Of a DNA stretch of 64,000 nt, positions 1 to 9,737 are shown in pieces (within the stretch, counting starts at the first letter, position 1; every line of letters starts with the position of its first letter). The DNA lies in assembly GCF_000024605.1 (NCBI RefSeq), contig NC_013385.1, forward strand, positions 558,001-622,000. The letters are read 5' to 3'. The stretch comes from Ammonifex degensii KC4. GTDB taxonomy: Bacteria; Bacillota; Desulfotomaculia; Desulfotomaculales; Ammonificaceae. Below the pieces are notes generated by a model. The model had not been told where the DNA came from, ran no database searches, and saw only the letters and a program-made list of their open reading frames with translations. The translations under genes were made by a program, and so were the position numbers.

Positions 1-1
1 C

Positions 2-382
<381 letters not shown>

Positions 383-400
383 GGGGGTTGGGCAGGAAAA

Positions 401-2782
401 GTGCGGGTACCTTTAAGCTGGCTTAGGGAGTTTGTCCCCGTGGACTTGGACGAGCCCCAGGCCTTGGCCGAGCGGCTAACGGCGGTGGGAGTTGCGGTGG
501 ACACGGTGGAGCCCTTCGGGATGGGCATTGAAGGGGTGGTTACTGCCCGGCTGTTGGAGGTCTCCCCCCATCCCAATGCCGACCGCCTGCGGATCTGTCA
601 GGCCGACACCGGCAGCGAGGTTTACGAGGTCGTAACCGGGGCGGACAACGTTTTTCCGGGGGCGGTGGTGCCCCTGGCGCTGGTGGGAGCGCGGCTGGCC
701 AACGGCCAAGTGATAAAAAAGGCCCGTTTCCGCGGGGTGACCTCCAACGGCATGCTCTGCTCGGAAGAGGAGCTGGGCCTGGAAGAGCGCTCGGCGGGGA
801 TCATGATCCTCCCACCGGACACCCCCATAGGGGAGGACATACGTAAGCTTTTGGGGTTGCCGGACTGGGTGCTGAACCTCGACCTCACCCCCAACCGGGG
901 AGACTGCCTTTCTATTTTCGGGGTAGCCCGGGAAGTGGCCTCCATCTACGGCGTGGAGCTGAAGGAGCCGCCAGTACTCGAGAAGGGAGAGGCGGGAGAA
1001 GAGGAGATAGAGGTGGAGATCGAGGCGCCGGAGCTCTGCGGCCGCTACCTGGCCCGCCTCTTCAAGGAAGTGAAGATAGGGCCTTCTCCTTTATGGATGC
1101 AGACGCGCCTGCGGGCGGCCGGCATGCGCCCCATAAACAACGTGGTGGACGTAACCAACTACGTGATGCTGGAGTTGGGGCAGCCCTTGCACGCTTTCGA
1201 CTACACCACCATCAGGGGCAAGCGTATCGTCGTGCGCCGGGCCCGGCCGGGAGAGGAACTCGTGCTGCTTGACGGCTCGCTTCTGCGGCTGGGGCCGGAA
1301 AACCTGGTTATAGCCGACGCTGAGCGGGCAGTGGCCCTGGCCGGTATCATGGGCGGCCGGGATACGGAGATCAAAGACGACACCACCACCGTACTTCTGG
1401 AAGCGGCTCGTTTTGACCCCCTGAACATAAGGCGCACGGCCAAGAGCTTCGGCCTGCGCACCGAAGCCTCACTGCGCTTCGAGCGGGGGGTGGATATAGA
1501 AGGAGTGCGGCGGGCGGCCGACCGCACTGCCTACCTGGTGGAGAAGATAGGAGCGGGGCGGGCGCTTTCTCTGGTGGTGGATCGGTACGTGGCTAAGCGC
1601 CTTTACCGGACGATCCTGGTCCGGCCGGAGAAAGTAGAGGCCATCCTGGGGACTTCCTTCCCCTACCGGGAGGTGGCCGACAAGCTCAGGCGCTTAGGCT
1701 TCCAGTTGGAGGAGTCGGAGGAGGGCTGGCGGGTCTATGTTCCCTCCTTCCGGCACGACGTGGCGCTGGAGGAGGACATGGTGGAGGAAATAGCCCGGGT
1801 GTACGGCTACGACCGGATACCCACCACTTTGCCGGAAGGAGAGACCACGCCGGGGAAACAGCCGGCGGAGCGAGCGTTCGTGCGCCGCTTGAAGTCTTTG
1901 CTCACGGGCTTCGGTCTGAGTGAGGTCATCACCTACAGTTTCATTAATCCCCGGGACCTCCAGCGGCTGGGGGTAGAATTGGAAGCTTTAAAGCTCCGTA
2001 ACCCCTTGAGCGAAGAACAAGCGGTTCTGCGTACCACCCTTCTGCCTGGTCTTGTGGGGGTGCTGGCCCGCAACGCGGCCCACCGTGTGAAGGGCCTGAG
2101 CGTTTTCGAGGTAGGCCGGGTGTTCCTGCCGGGCAGCAATACCCTGCCAGATGAGAGGCTGATGCTGGGCCTAGCGGCCATGGGCACTTCCCCCCGCCAC
2201 TGGTTAACTCCCTCGCCCATCCCCTACGACTTCTTCTACCTCAAAGGGGTGGTGGAAGCCCTATGCCGGGCTCTGGGAATAAAAGGAGTTTCCTTCGTTC
2301 CCCTTGACTCCCACCCGGCTCTGCATCCGGGACGGGCGGCCCGGCTGGAGGTGGGGGGCCAGGAGCTGGGCTTCCTGGGGGAGTTGCATCCACGCCTGCA
2401 GGAAGATTATGATCTTCCCGCCCGGGCGGTGGTGGCCGAGCTGGCGGTGGCGGCGCTTTTCGCCCAGGCCAAGCCTCCTGCTTTCCGACCCCTGCCCCGC
2501 TACCCTGGAGTGGCGCGCGACCTGTCCTTCGTGGTTCGGCAGGAGATCCCGGTAGCGGTGGTGGAGGCTAAGATAAGGGAGGCGGCGGGGAAGTTACTCA
2601 AGGAACTCGAGCTTTTCGACGTTTACGTGGGGCCGCACCTTCCTCCCGGTACCCGCAGCCTGGCCTTCGGCCTCTTTTTCCAGGCGGAGGACCGCACCCT
2701 CACCGAGGAAGAGGTTAACGAGCGGGTAGAAAAGATAGTAAGGCGCTTGCGGGAGGATCTAGGGGCCGAGTTACGGGGGTAA
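401..2782 (+). CDS. pheT: Phenylalanyl-tRNA synthetase beta subunit
   Basis: Full-length PheT of 793 residues, the usual size. Domain order as expected: N-terminal EMAP-type tRNA-binding domain (about residues 40-150), B3/B4 editing domain (about 200-380), B5 domain (about 400-475), the catalytically inactive synthetase-like core, and a C-terminal FDX-ACB anticodon-binding domain (about 700-793, beginning RPLPRYPGVARDLSF). It provides tRNA binding and tyrosine editing in the PheS2T2 complex. The GTG start fits the typical opening VRVPLSWLREFV; a GGCAGGA sequence lies just upstream. zapA follows after only three bases. Confidence 0.97.
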   Translation: MRVPLSWLREFVPVDLDEPQALAERLTAVGVAVDTVEPFGMGIEGVVTARLLEVSPHPNADRLRICQADTGSEVYEVVTGADNVFPGAVVPLALVGARLANGQVIKKARFRGVTSNGMLCSEEELGLEERSAGIMILPPDTPIGEDIRKLLGLPDWVLNLDLTPNRGDCLSIFGVAREVASIYGVELKEPPVLEKGEAGEEEIEVEIEAPELCGRYLARLFKEVKIGPSPLWMQTRLRAAGMRPINNVVDVTNYVMLELGQPLHAFDYTTIRGKRIVVRRARPGEELVLLDGSLLRLGPENLVIADAERAVALAGIMGGRDTEIKDDTTTVLLEAARFDPLNIRRTAKSFGLRTEASLRFERGVDIEGVRRAADRTAYLVEKIGAGRALSLVVDRYVAKRLYRTILVRPEKVEAILGTSFPYREVADKLRRLGFQLEESEEGWRVYVPSFRHDVALEEDMVEEIARVYGYDRIPTTLPEGETTPGKQPAERAFVRRLKSLLTGFGLSEVITYSFINPRDLQRLGVELEALKLRNPLSEEQAVLRTTLLPGLVGVLARNAAHRVKGLSVFEVGRVFLPGSNTLPDERLMLGLAAMGTSPRHWLTPSPIPYDFFYLKGVVEALCRALGIKGVSFVPLDSHPALHPGRAARLEVGGQELGFLGELHPRLQEDYDLPARAVVAELAVAALFAQAKPPAFRPLPRYPGVARDLSFVVRQEIPVAVVEAKIREAAGKLLKELELFDVYVGPHLPPGTRSLAFGLFFQAEDRTLTEEEVNERVEKIVRRLREDLGAELRG

Positions 2783-2785
2783 AGA

Positions 2786-3043
2786 ATGAGCGAGAAAAAC
2801 CGCGTAGAAGTGGAGATTGCCGGCGAGCCTTATGTCCTGGTGAGCGAAGAGCCGGTAGAGCATGTCCAGAAGGTGGCGCAGTTGGTGCACGAGAAAATAA
2901 GAGAGATGCGGCGCCGCAACCCCCGTTTGCCCCTTAACCGGGCAGTGGTCTTGGCCGCCCTCAACATAGCCAACGAATATTTGAAGCTGAAAGAGAGTTA
3001 CGATAGTCTCGTGCGGATGATTGAGAAAGAAGGGGGGCAGTAA
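2786..3043 (+). CDS. zapA: Cell division protein ZapA
   Basis: An 85-residue protein with the ZapA pattern: a short N-terminal beta hairpin (VEVEIAGEPYVLVSEEP) followed by a long helix. ZapA binds FtsZ and bundles protofilaments at the division ring. The position directly after pheT is a conserved Firmicutes arrangement and strengthens the call. The ATG start lies three bases after the pheT stop, so translation is probably coupled. Size is normal for the short Firmicutes form. Confidence 0.9.
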   Translation: MSEKNRVEVEIAGEPYVLVSEEPVEHVQKVAQLVHEKIREMRRRNPRLPLNRAVVLAALNIANEYLKLKESYDSLVRMIEKEGGQ

Positions 3044-3048
3044 TCCAG

Positions 3049-4002
3049 GTGAAGCTAGGAGAGATCTACGCCTTGGCGGTAGAGATGGGGATGGAGCATG
3101 ATCCCCGGGGAAAGGAAGCGGTTAAAGCTTTGCTTGAGCGGGAGAAAAAGAAATACGAGGAGATGAAGGAAGAAGAGCGGGAGGGTTACGACCAGGAGCG
3201 GCTGCGCAACCCCTACAACGACACCCGCATCCTCTACGGCGATCCCGAGCGCGAGGTCAAAGTGGCGCTGGTAGGAATCGATGTAGAGACGGCTGAGATC
3301 TTGCTGGCCGACCGGCTGCGGGAGAGGGGCAAGCCCGTAGACCTGGTCATCGCCCACCACCCGGAGGGAAGGGCTCTGGCCGATCTTTTCGAGGTGATGC
3401 ACCTGCAGGAGGACGTGCTGGCCCGCTTCGGGGTGCCCATCAACGTGGCGGAGGGTGTCTTAGCCTCCCGCATAAGCGAGGTGAAGCGGGGGCTCATGCC
3501 CCTCAACCACTTCCGCCCCGTAGACGCAGCGCGGCTTCTGGATATCCCCTTCATGTGCGTGCACACGGCGGCGGACAACCTGGTGACCTCCTACCTCCAG
3601 CGCCTTTTCGACGAACAAAGACCTGAGCGGGTCTCCGACGTCCTGCGTATTCTTAAGGAGATTCCGGAGTACCGGATTGCCCTTACGCAGGGGGCGGGTC
3701 CTACGGTGGTGGTAGGGAATAAGGAGAAGCGGGCCGGCAAGGTGATGGTGGACATGACCGGCGGCACCAGCGGCTCGCCCGATGCCTACGAGAAGATGGC
3801 CGCGGCGGGAGTAGGCACGGTGGTCGCCATGCACATCAAGGAAGAGCACCGCAAGGAGGCGGAGAAGCACCACATCAACGTGGTCATCGCCGGACACATG
3901 GCCAGCGACTCCCTGGGCATGAACCTCTTCCTCGACGAGTTGGCCCGGCGGGGGGTAGAAATCATCCCCTTCTCCGGACTCATCCGCGTGGCCCGAGTCT
4001 GA
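3049..4002 (+). CDS. NIF3-like (DUF34) metal-binding protein
   Basis: A 317-residue protein of the NIF3/DUF34 superfamily. Seen in the sequence: a His-His-Pro metal-binding motif (VIAHHPEGRALADL, about residue 100), a second metal motif HTAADN (about 175), and a C-terminal segment VVIAGHMASDSLGMN. NIF3 proteins bind two metals and are sometimes called GTP cyclohydrolase 1 type 2 homologues; their physiological role is unsettled. The charged N-terminal stretch (about residues 25-60) is longer than in the short bacterial forms. GTG start five bases after zapA; probably the same transcript as pheST-zapA. Function cannot be given beyond the family. Confidence 0.8.
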   Translation: MKLGEIYALAVEMGMEHDPRGKEAVKALLEREKKKYEEMKEEEREGYDQERLRNPYNDTRILYGDPEREVKVALVGIDVETAEILLADRLRERGKPVDLVIAHHPEGRALADLFEVMHLQEDVLARFGVPINVAEGVLASRISEVKRGLMPLNHFRPVDAARLLDIPFMCVHTAADNLVTSYLQRLFDEQRPERVSDVLRILKEIPEYRIALTQGAGPTVVVGNKEKRAGKVMVDMTGGTSGSPDAYEKMAAAGVGTVVAMHIKEEHRKEAEKHHINVVIAGHMASDSLGMNLFLDELARRGVEIIPFSGLIRVARV

Positions 4003-4004
4003 AG

Positions 4005-6512
4005 GTGCGGCTTCCCGAGTTGCTGGCCCCCGCCGGGTGCTGGGAGGCCCTGGTGGCGGCAGTGCAGAACGGGGCCGACGCCGTCTACCTGGGCGGTAAA
4101 GCCTTCAATGCCCGCCGCCAGGCCCCCAACTTCGGCGAGGAGGAACTGAAAAAGGCTATCGCTTATGCTCATGCCTGGGGAGTCAAGGTCTACGTAACGG
4201 TCAATACCCTGGTAACGGAGGAAGAGCTGGAGGAGGCGGCGTCTTTTCTGCGCTTCCTTTACGAAGCGGGGGCAGACGCTGTCATTGTCCAAGACCTGGG
4301 GCTTCTTCGTCTGGCCCGCCTGGTGGTTCCGGAACTTGAGCTGCACGCCAGTACCCAGATGACCATACACAATTCGGCCTCAGCCCGGTGGCTTAAGGAG
4401 CACGGGGTGAAAAGGGTAATTCTGGCCCGGGAGTGCACGTTAGAGGAGGTCGCCCGCATCAAGGCCAGTAGTGGCCTGGAAGTGGAGGTCTTCGTGCACG
4501 GAGCTTTGTGCTTCTGCTACTCCGGGCAGTGCCTCTTTTCCAGCCTGGTGGGCGGGCGCAGCGGCAACCGGGGGTTGTGCGCCCAGCCTTGCCGCCTGCC
4601 TTACGTTCTAACCGATGAAAAAGGGCGTCCCCTACCGGTTCCGGAAGAAATAGGCCCCTACCTTCTTTCCCCCCGGGATCTCAACCTGAGTTCCCACCTC
4701 CCTTCCCTGGTAGCAGCGGGCGTGGACGGCCTCAAGATAGAGGGGAGGCTCAAGCGGCCGGAGTACGTGGCCGTGGTAGTGCGCATCTACCGCCAGCTGC
4801 TCGACCGGCTGGGCGAGGGACGCTTCGAGGTGAAGCCGGAGGAGGCGCTGGCGCTGGCTCAGATTTTCAACCGGGACTTCACCCCCGGCTACCTCTGGGG
4901 GCGTCCCGGCCGGGACCTCATGAGCTACCACCGCCCCAACAACCGGGGAGTCTATCTCGGACGGGTGTTGGCCTACGACCGGCGCTCGCGCCGGGCGCAG
5001 GTGAAGCTAGCAGCTCCTTTGCGCCTGGGTGACGGGATAGAGTTCTGGGTGTCGCGCGGCGGCAGGGTGGGGCAGACGGTCACCTCTCTTTTCCGCCACG
5101 GGGAGCGGGTGGAGGCGGCCGCGGCGGGAGAGGTGGTGGAGCTACCGGTAGAGGAGCGGGTATCGGAGGGAGACCGGGTTTTCAAGACCGCCGACGTCCT
5201 TCTTCTTTCCGAGGCCCGGGCTAGCTACCAGCGGCTGCCCCGCCCGCGGGTGCCGCTGGAATTTAATTTCACCGCCCGCGTGGGGGAGCCGGCCCACCTG
5301 CGGGCGCGCGACGACAAGGGGCACGAGGTCGTGCTCTTCTCCCAGGTTAAGGGCGAGAAGGCCGCCACCCAGCCCCTTTCCTGGGAGATGGTGAGAGAGA
5401 AGCTGGGGAGGCTGGGCAACACTCCCTTCTTTCTTTCCCGTCTGGAAGGGGAGTTGGAAGAAGGGGTGTTCTTGCCCGTGAGCGAACTTAATGAGCTACG
5501 GCGGCGGGCGGTAGAAGAAATCCTCTCTCGGCGCTGCCCTCTTCCTCACCCTCTGGAGGAGAAAACTTTTCAGGAACGCTGGCGCAAAAGCCAGAAGTTT
5601 CCTGCCAAAGAAGCCCGTCCCTCTCTTCCTTACCTGGCCGTGAGCTGCGGGGACGAGAAGGCGGTGCGGGCGGCGCTGGCGGCGGGGGCGGACCGCATCT
5701 ACTTCGGTGGGGAAAGCTTTCGCTTCCGCGGCTGTCCTTCTGTTACTCCGGAGGCGGTGGCCAAGGTACTGCGCCTGGTGCGGGAGGCAGGTGCCTCCCT
5801 TTTCCTCCTCACCCCCCGCATAACCAAGGACGGAGAAGAGAAGGAGGTCTGGGCCTACCTGGAGAGGGGGAAAGAGGCGGACGGGGTGGTAGCTGGCAAC
5901 TTGGGCTGGTTTTACCAGCTCAAAAGCCGGGGCTTCAAGGTGTGGGTGGACTGGTATCTTCATCCTTTCAACCGACAGGCCCTGATCCTGTGGGCCGAAG
6001 AGGGGGCGGAAGGGGTCACTCTCTCGCCCGAACTCAACCTGCGGCAGGTGAGGAAACTGGCGGAAAGCGCCCCTTTACCGCTGGAGGTTCTGGTGCACGG
6101 CTGGCTGCCGGTCATGGTCTCGGAACATTGCGTGGTGGGAAGCGTGCTGGGCGGAATGGGTTTGAAAAGGCCCTGTTCCATCCCCTGCCTGGGCAGGCGC
6201 TTCGCCCTGCGCGACCGTTTAGGGTTCCTCTTTCCCCTATACCCTGACTATAACTGCCGCACCCACCTATTCAACAGCCAGGAGTTGGTCATGCTAGCCC
6301 ACCTGCCTGAGCTTCTGACGGCTGGAGTGGCGGGCCTGCGTCTGGAGATGCGCACGGCCGAGGCCGAGGAGGTGTATAGGGTCACTGCCGCCTACCGGAA
6401 GGTGCTGGACGCCTGCCTTTCCGGGAAGCCGGTGGCGGCGGAAGAGCAAGAAGAAGCCCTTTTGGGCAAGAAGGAGTTTACCCGGGGGCATTATTTCCGC
6501 GGGGTGGTCTAG
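4005..6512 (+). CDS. Double-domain U32 family protein (with DUF3656-type middle region)
   Basis: An 835-residue U32-family protein. The first U32 module carries the family signature GGRSGNRGLCAQPCRLPY (about residues 182-200) after EVFVHGALCFCYSGQC. A middle region resembles DUF3656. A second, degenerate U32-like barrel begins near residue 540 (LPYLAVSCGDEKAVRAAL) and contains VHGWLPVMVSEHCVVG (about 696). Single U32 proteins include RlhA and TrhO/TrhP-type tRNA or rRNA hydroxylation factors and collagenase-like PrtC; the Fe-S-type cysteines suggest an RNA-modifying role rather than a protease, but this is inference. GTG start two bases after the previous stop; overlaps mutS2 by one base. Confidence 0.85.
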   Translation: MRLPELLAPAGCWEALVAAVQNGADAVYLGGKAFNARRQAPNFGEEELKKAIAYAHAWGVKVYVTVNTLVTEEELEEAASFLRFLYEAGADAVIVQDLGLLRLARLVVPELELHASTQMTIHNSASARWLKEHGVKRVILARECTLEEVARIKASSGLEVEVFVHGALCFCYSGQCLFSSLVGGRSGNRGLCAQPCRLPYVLTDEKGRPLPVPEEIGPYLLSPRDLNLSSHLPSLVAAGVDGLKIEGRLKRPEYVAVVVRIYRQLLDRLGEGRFEVKPEEALALAQIFNRDFTPGYLWGRPGRDLMSYHRPNNRGVYLGRVLAYDRRSRRAQVKLAAPLRLGDGIEFWVSRGGRVGQTVTSLFRHGERVEAAAAGEVVELPVEERVSEGDRVFKTADVLLLSEARASYQRLPRPRVPLEFNFTARVGEPAHLRARDDKGHEVVLFSQVKGEKAATQPLSWEMVREKLGRLGNTPFFLSRLEGELEEGVFLPVSELNELRRRAVEEILSRRCPLPHPLEEKTFQERWRKSQKFPAKEARPSLPYLAVSCGDEKAVRAALAAGADRIYFGGESFRFRGCPSVTPEAVAKVLRLVREAGASLFLLTPRITKDGEEKEVWAYLERGKEADGVVAGNLGWFYQLKSRGFKVWVDWYLHPFNRQALILWAEEGAEGVTLSPELNLRQVRKLAESAPLPLEVLVHGWLPVMVSEHCVVGSVLGGMGLKRPCSIPCLGRRFALRDRLGFLFPLYPDYNCRTHLFNSQELVMLAHLPELLTAGVAGLRLEMRTAEAEEVYRVTAAYRKVLDACLSGKPVAAEEQEEALLGKKEFTRGHYFRGVV

Positions 6513-8842
6513 TGTTGGACGCCAGAACGCTTAAACTTCTGGACTTTCCGGCCATATGCCAGATGCTCCGCCGGCACACCACCACCTCCCTGGCCGGGGA
6601 GTGGGCAGAAAAGTTAAAACCTACCTGTTCTTTAGCCCGGGTTAAGCGGCGGCTGGAGGAGACGAAGGCGGCGCGGGAGTTCTTACGCCACCACCCCGGC
6701 TTCACCCTGGGGGAGCTGGGGGATCTCCGCCCGCTTCTCAGGCGGGTGGCCAGGGGTGGTCAGCTTTCGGCGGCCGAACTCTGGCAGGTGGCGGAGCTTT
6801 TAAGCCTTGGCCGCCGGGTAAAGGACTTCTTCCGGGAAAAGGCCTCTTTTTCTCCCTTGAAGGAGCTTTCCCGGAAGCTGGTTTCTCTTCCTTTCTTAGA
6901 AGAAAAGCTGCGCGAGGTACTTCTGCCTCCCGATGACCTCAAGGCGACCGCTTCTCCTCTCCTGGCCCAGATACGTCGTCGCCGGCGGGAGGTGGAGGCG
7001 GCCATAAAGGAGATTTTGGAAGAATACCTCCGCTCTCCCAATTGGCAGCGTTACCTCCAGGAGCCGCTGGTTACCGTGCGGGAGGGGCGCTACGTCCTTC
7101 CCGTGAAGGTGGAGCACCGGGACAAGATAAAGGGGCTGGTGCACGATCAATCGGCCAGCGGGGCTACCCTCTTCGTCGAGCCCTGGGAAGTGGTGGAAAA
7201 GGGGAACGAGCTCAGGCGCCTCGAGATCCAGGAGCGGGAAGAGAAGGAGCGTATCTTAGGCGAGCTCTCCTCTTTAGTGCGGCAGGAAGTGGCTTCCATT
7301 TACCGGAGCTTTATTTTCCTTAGCCTGCTCGATTTTGTCCTGGCCAAGGGACGGCTGGCGGAGGAGTGGGAGGCGGTAATTCCCGAGCTAAAAGAGCGAC
7401 CCCTGCTGCGGCTGAAACAGGTGCGCCATCCTCTCCTGGGCCGGCGGGCGGTGCCTCTAGACCTGGAGCTGGGCGATAAGTTCGACATCCTGGTGATCAC
7501 CGGGCCCAACACCGGGGGCAAGACGGTGGCCCTCAAGACCGCGGGCTTAAGCGTTATTTTGACCCAGGCTGGTCTGGGGGTGCCGGCCGAGGCCGCGGAG
7601 ATAGGCCTCTTCCGGCGGGTCTTGGCCGACATCGGAGACGAGCAGAGCGTAGTGGAAAACCTCAGCACCTTTTCGGCCCACCTCCGCAACCTCGCCCGCT
7701 TCCTGGCCGAGGCCGACGAGGAGAGCTTGGTGCTGTTGGACGAACTCGGGGCGGGGACCGACCCCCGGGAGGGAGCCGCTTTGGGCTGCGCCATCCTGGA
7801 GGAACTGGCCCGGCGTCGGGTGAAAGTGGTGGCCACTACCCACCTCAGCGAAATCAAGGATTTCGCCCTGCTTCATCCGCGGGTGGAGAACGCCGCGGTC
7901 GATTTCGACCCCGAGACTTTCACCCCTACCTACCGGCTGGTGCTGGGGCGGCCGGGGCAGTCCTTAGCCTTTGAAATGGCCCGGCGCTTGGGGCTAAGCC
8001 CCAAGCTGGTGGCACGGGCTAAAGAGTATTTGCGCCCGGAGGAGAGGGAGGCACGAGAACTCGCCACCCTGCTTACCCGCAGGCTGGCCGAGGCAGAGAA
8101 AGAACGGGAAGAAGCACGCCGCCTGAAGGAGGAAGCGCGGATGAGTCTCGAGCGCTACCGCCTGGCCGAAGCCCGGCTTAAGGAAGAAAGGGAAAAGATC
8201 ATCCAGCGGGCGCGGGAAGAGGCGGCGGCGCTGGTGAGACAGGCCCGGCGGGAAGCAGAGGCCCTGCTCAAAGAACTCAAGGAGCAGGCGCGTAAAGAAC
8301 AGGTGCAGGAACGGGAAAGGGCGGTGCAAAAGCTGCGCGAGCGGTTGGGGGCGCTGGGGGAGCGCTACGCTTCCCCCCTTATTTCCATATCCCCTTCTTC
8401 TACCCCCGCTTCCTTTGTCCCCGGGGACCCGGTCTTCGTTCCCTCTTTAGGGCGGGAGGGGACGGTGGTGGCCGTGGAAGGAGATTCCTTAACGGTGCAG
8501 GTAGGGGCTTTTAAGCTGGAGCTCCCGGCGGCAGCCGTGCGACCAGTAGCCAAGAAAGAAAGCCCGGGAGGAGTCGCGGTTTCTACTCCTTCTGCCCGGG
8601 CCCGGCCGGTGCTCGACCTGCGAGGACAGCGGGTGGAAGAGGCACTGGAAAACCTCTCCCGCTACCTGGACGCGGCGCTCCTGGCCGGGCTGGAGCGGGT
8701 GACCATCATCCACGGGCACGGTACCGGGGCCCTGCGGGCGGCGGTGCGCGACTACCTTTCCAGCCACCCCCAGGTGAAGTCCTTCCGCCTCGGCACCCCG
8801 GAAGAAGGCGGAGCGGGCGTGACCGTGGTGGAACTGGCCTGA
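6512..8842 (+). CDS. mutS2: Endonuclease MutS2 / ribosome-rescue ATPase with Smr domain
   Basis: Full length at 776 residues. The MutS-type ATPase shows Walker A GPNTGGKT (about residue 331) and a Walker B region LVLLDELGAGTDP (about 406), followed by a long charged coiled coil (about 510-620) and a C-terminal Smr nuclease domain (from about 700: VLDLRGQRVEEAL, then HGHGTGALR). It lacks the mismatch-recognition domain of MutS1. MutS2 has been linked to suppression of recombination and, in Bacillus, to sensing of collided ribosomes. The GTG start shares its first base with the TAG stop of the U32 gene, implying translational coupling. Confidence 0.97.
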   Translation: MLDARTLKLLDFPAICQMLRRHTTTSLAGEWAEKLKPTCSLARVKRRLEETKAAREFLRHHPGFTLGELGDLRPLLRRVARGGQLSAAELWQVAELLSLGRRVKDFFREKASFSPLKELSRKLVSLPFLEEKLREVLLPPDDLKATASPLLAQIRRRRREVEAAIKEILEEYLRSPNWQRYLQEPLVTVREGRYVLPVKVEHRDKIKGLVHDQSASGATLFVEPWEVVEKGNELRRLEIQEREEKERILGELSSLVRQEVASIYRSFIFLSLLDFVLAKGRLAEEWEAVIPELKERPLLRLKQVRHPLLGRRAVPLDLELGDKFDILVITGPNTGGKTVALKTAGLSVILTQAGLGVPAEAAEIGLFRRVLADIGDEQSVVENLSTFSAHLRNLARFLAEADEESLVLLDELGAGTDPREGAALGCAILEELARRRVKVVATTHLSEIKDFALLHPRVENAAVDFDPETFTPTYRLVLGRPGQSLAFEMARRLGLSPKLVARAKEYLRPEEREARELATLLTRRLAEAEKEREEARRLKEEARMSLERYRLAEARLKEEREKIIQRAREEAAALVRQARREAEALLKELKEQARKEQVQERERAVQKLRERLGALGERYASPLISISPSSTPASFVPGDPVFVPSLGREGTVVAVEGDSLTVQVGAFKLELPAAAVRPVAKKESPGGVAVSTPSARARPVLDLRGQRVEEALENLSRYLDAALLAGLERVTIIHGHGTGALRAAVRDYLSSHPQVKSFRLGTPEEGGAGVTVVELA

Positions 8843-8871
8843 AAGAAATCTTTTTTCCGGGAGGGAGAGTT

Positions 8872-9714
8872 TTGCGGGCGCAGGAAGAGTGCTATGAGTG
8901 TCTTAAACGGCTGGTGGAAACGGCAGCCCAGCTGGCCGCGCCGGAGGGGGAGCTGAGAGAAAAAGCCCGGGCGGAAGGAAAGGCCGTCTTACAGGCCGAA
9001 TTCTCTCTGGACAAGGTCCCTACCACCATCGCCACCTTGACCCAGCGGGTGATAAAGGAGGTTACTGGCAACCCCGATCCCTTCCGCCCGGTGAAGGAGC
9101 AGGAGATGGCCATGGCGCAGGAGCTCTTCTCCCGCCTGCGGCTGGAAAGCAACCAACCGGCTTCCCTCTTCCGCCTGGCGGTCCTGGGGAATTCGCTAGA
9201 TTTCTTCCGGGATTTGGAGGTGGTGCGGGCGGAGCTCGAGCGGCCGGTGCATTTCGTTATAGACGAGACGGAGGTCTTTCTCGAAAGGCTTAAAAAGGCG
9301 CGCCTCCTGCTCTACCTGGCTGACAACGCGGGAGAGGCTTACTTTGACCTGCCCCTCTTCCGCTACTTGGCGGCGCGGGTTGAAGAAGCCTACTACGTGG
9401 TGAAGGAGAAGCCGATCCAGAACGACCTCACCCTGGCCGACCTGGAGAGAAAGAGTTTAGTGGAGGCTTTCGAGCGGGTGGTGACCACCGGCACCGACTC
9501 GCCGGGGCTGGATCTGGAGGCGGTATCAGGCGATTTTCTAGAGCTTTTCCACCGGGCGGACCTCATCCTGGCCAAGGGGATGGGGAACTACGAGACCCTT
9601 TCGGAAAGGGCCGACCCTCGGGTCTTCCATCTCCTCAAGGCCAAGTGCGGCCCAGTGGCCAGGAGCTGGGGGGTAGAAGTGGGGAGTTCTATCGCGGCCT
9701 TCGGCCGCGTTTAA
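8872..9714 (+). CDS. DUF89 / ARMT1-like damage-control phosphatase family protein
   Basis: A 280-residue DUF89 protein. Diagnostic motifs: N-terminal CYECL, LADNAGEAYFDL (about residue 148), and LAKGMGNYETL (about 234), the Asp/Asn/Gly residues that bind metal in this fold. Members hydrolyse phosphate from side-product metabolites (damage-control phosphatases); substrate specificity of the clostridial branch is not known. TTG start behind a clear GGGAGGGAGAG site. It lies between mutS2 and sufC with short gaps, so it may be cotranscribed with either; a link to Fe-S assembly is not shown by the sequence. Confidence 0.85.
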   Translation: MRAQEECYECLKRLVETAAQLAAPEGELREKARAEGKAVLQAEFSLDKVPTTIATLTQRVIKEVTGNPDPFRPVKEQEMAMAQELFSRLRLESNQPASLFRLAVLGNSLDFFRDLEVVRAELERPVHFVIDETEVFLERLKKARLLLYLADNAGEAYFDLPLFRYLAARVEEAYYVVKEKPIQNDLTLADLERKSLVEAFERVVTTGTDSPGLDLEAVSGDFLELFHRADLILAKGMGNYETLSERADPRVFHLLKAKCGPVARSWGVEVGSSIAAFGRV

Positions 9715-9737
9715 GCGACTTAAAGGAGGAGGGGGCT

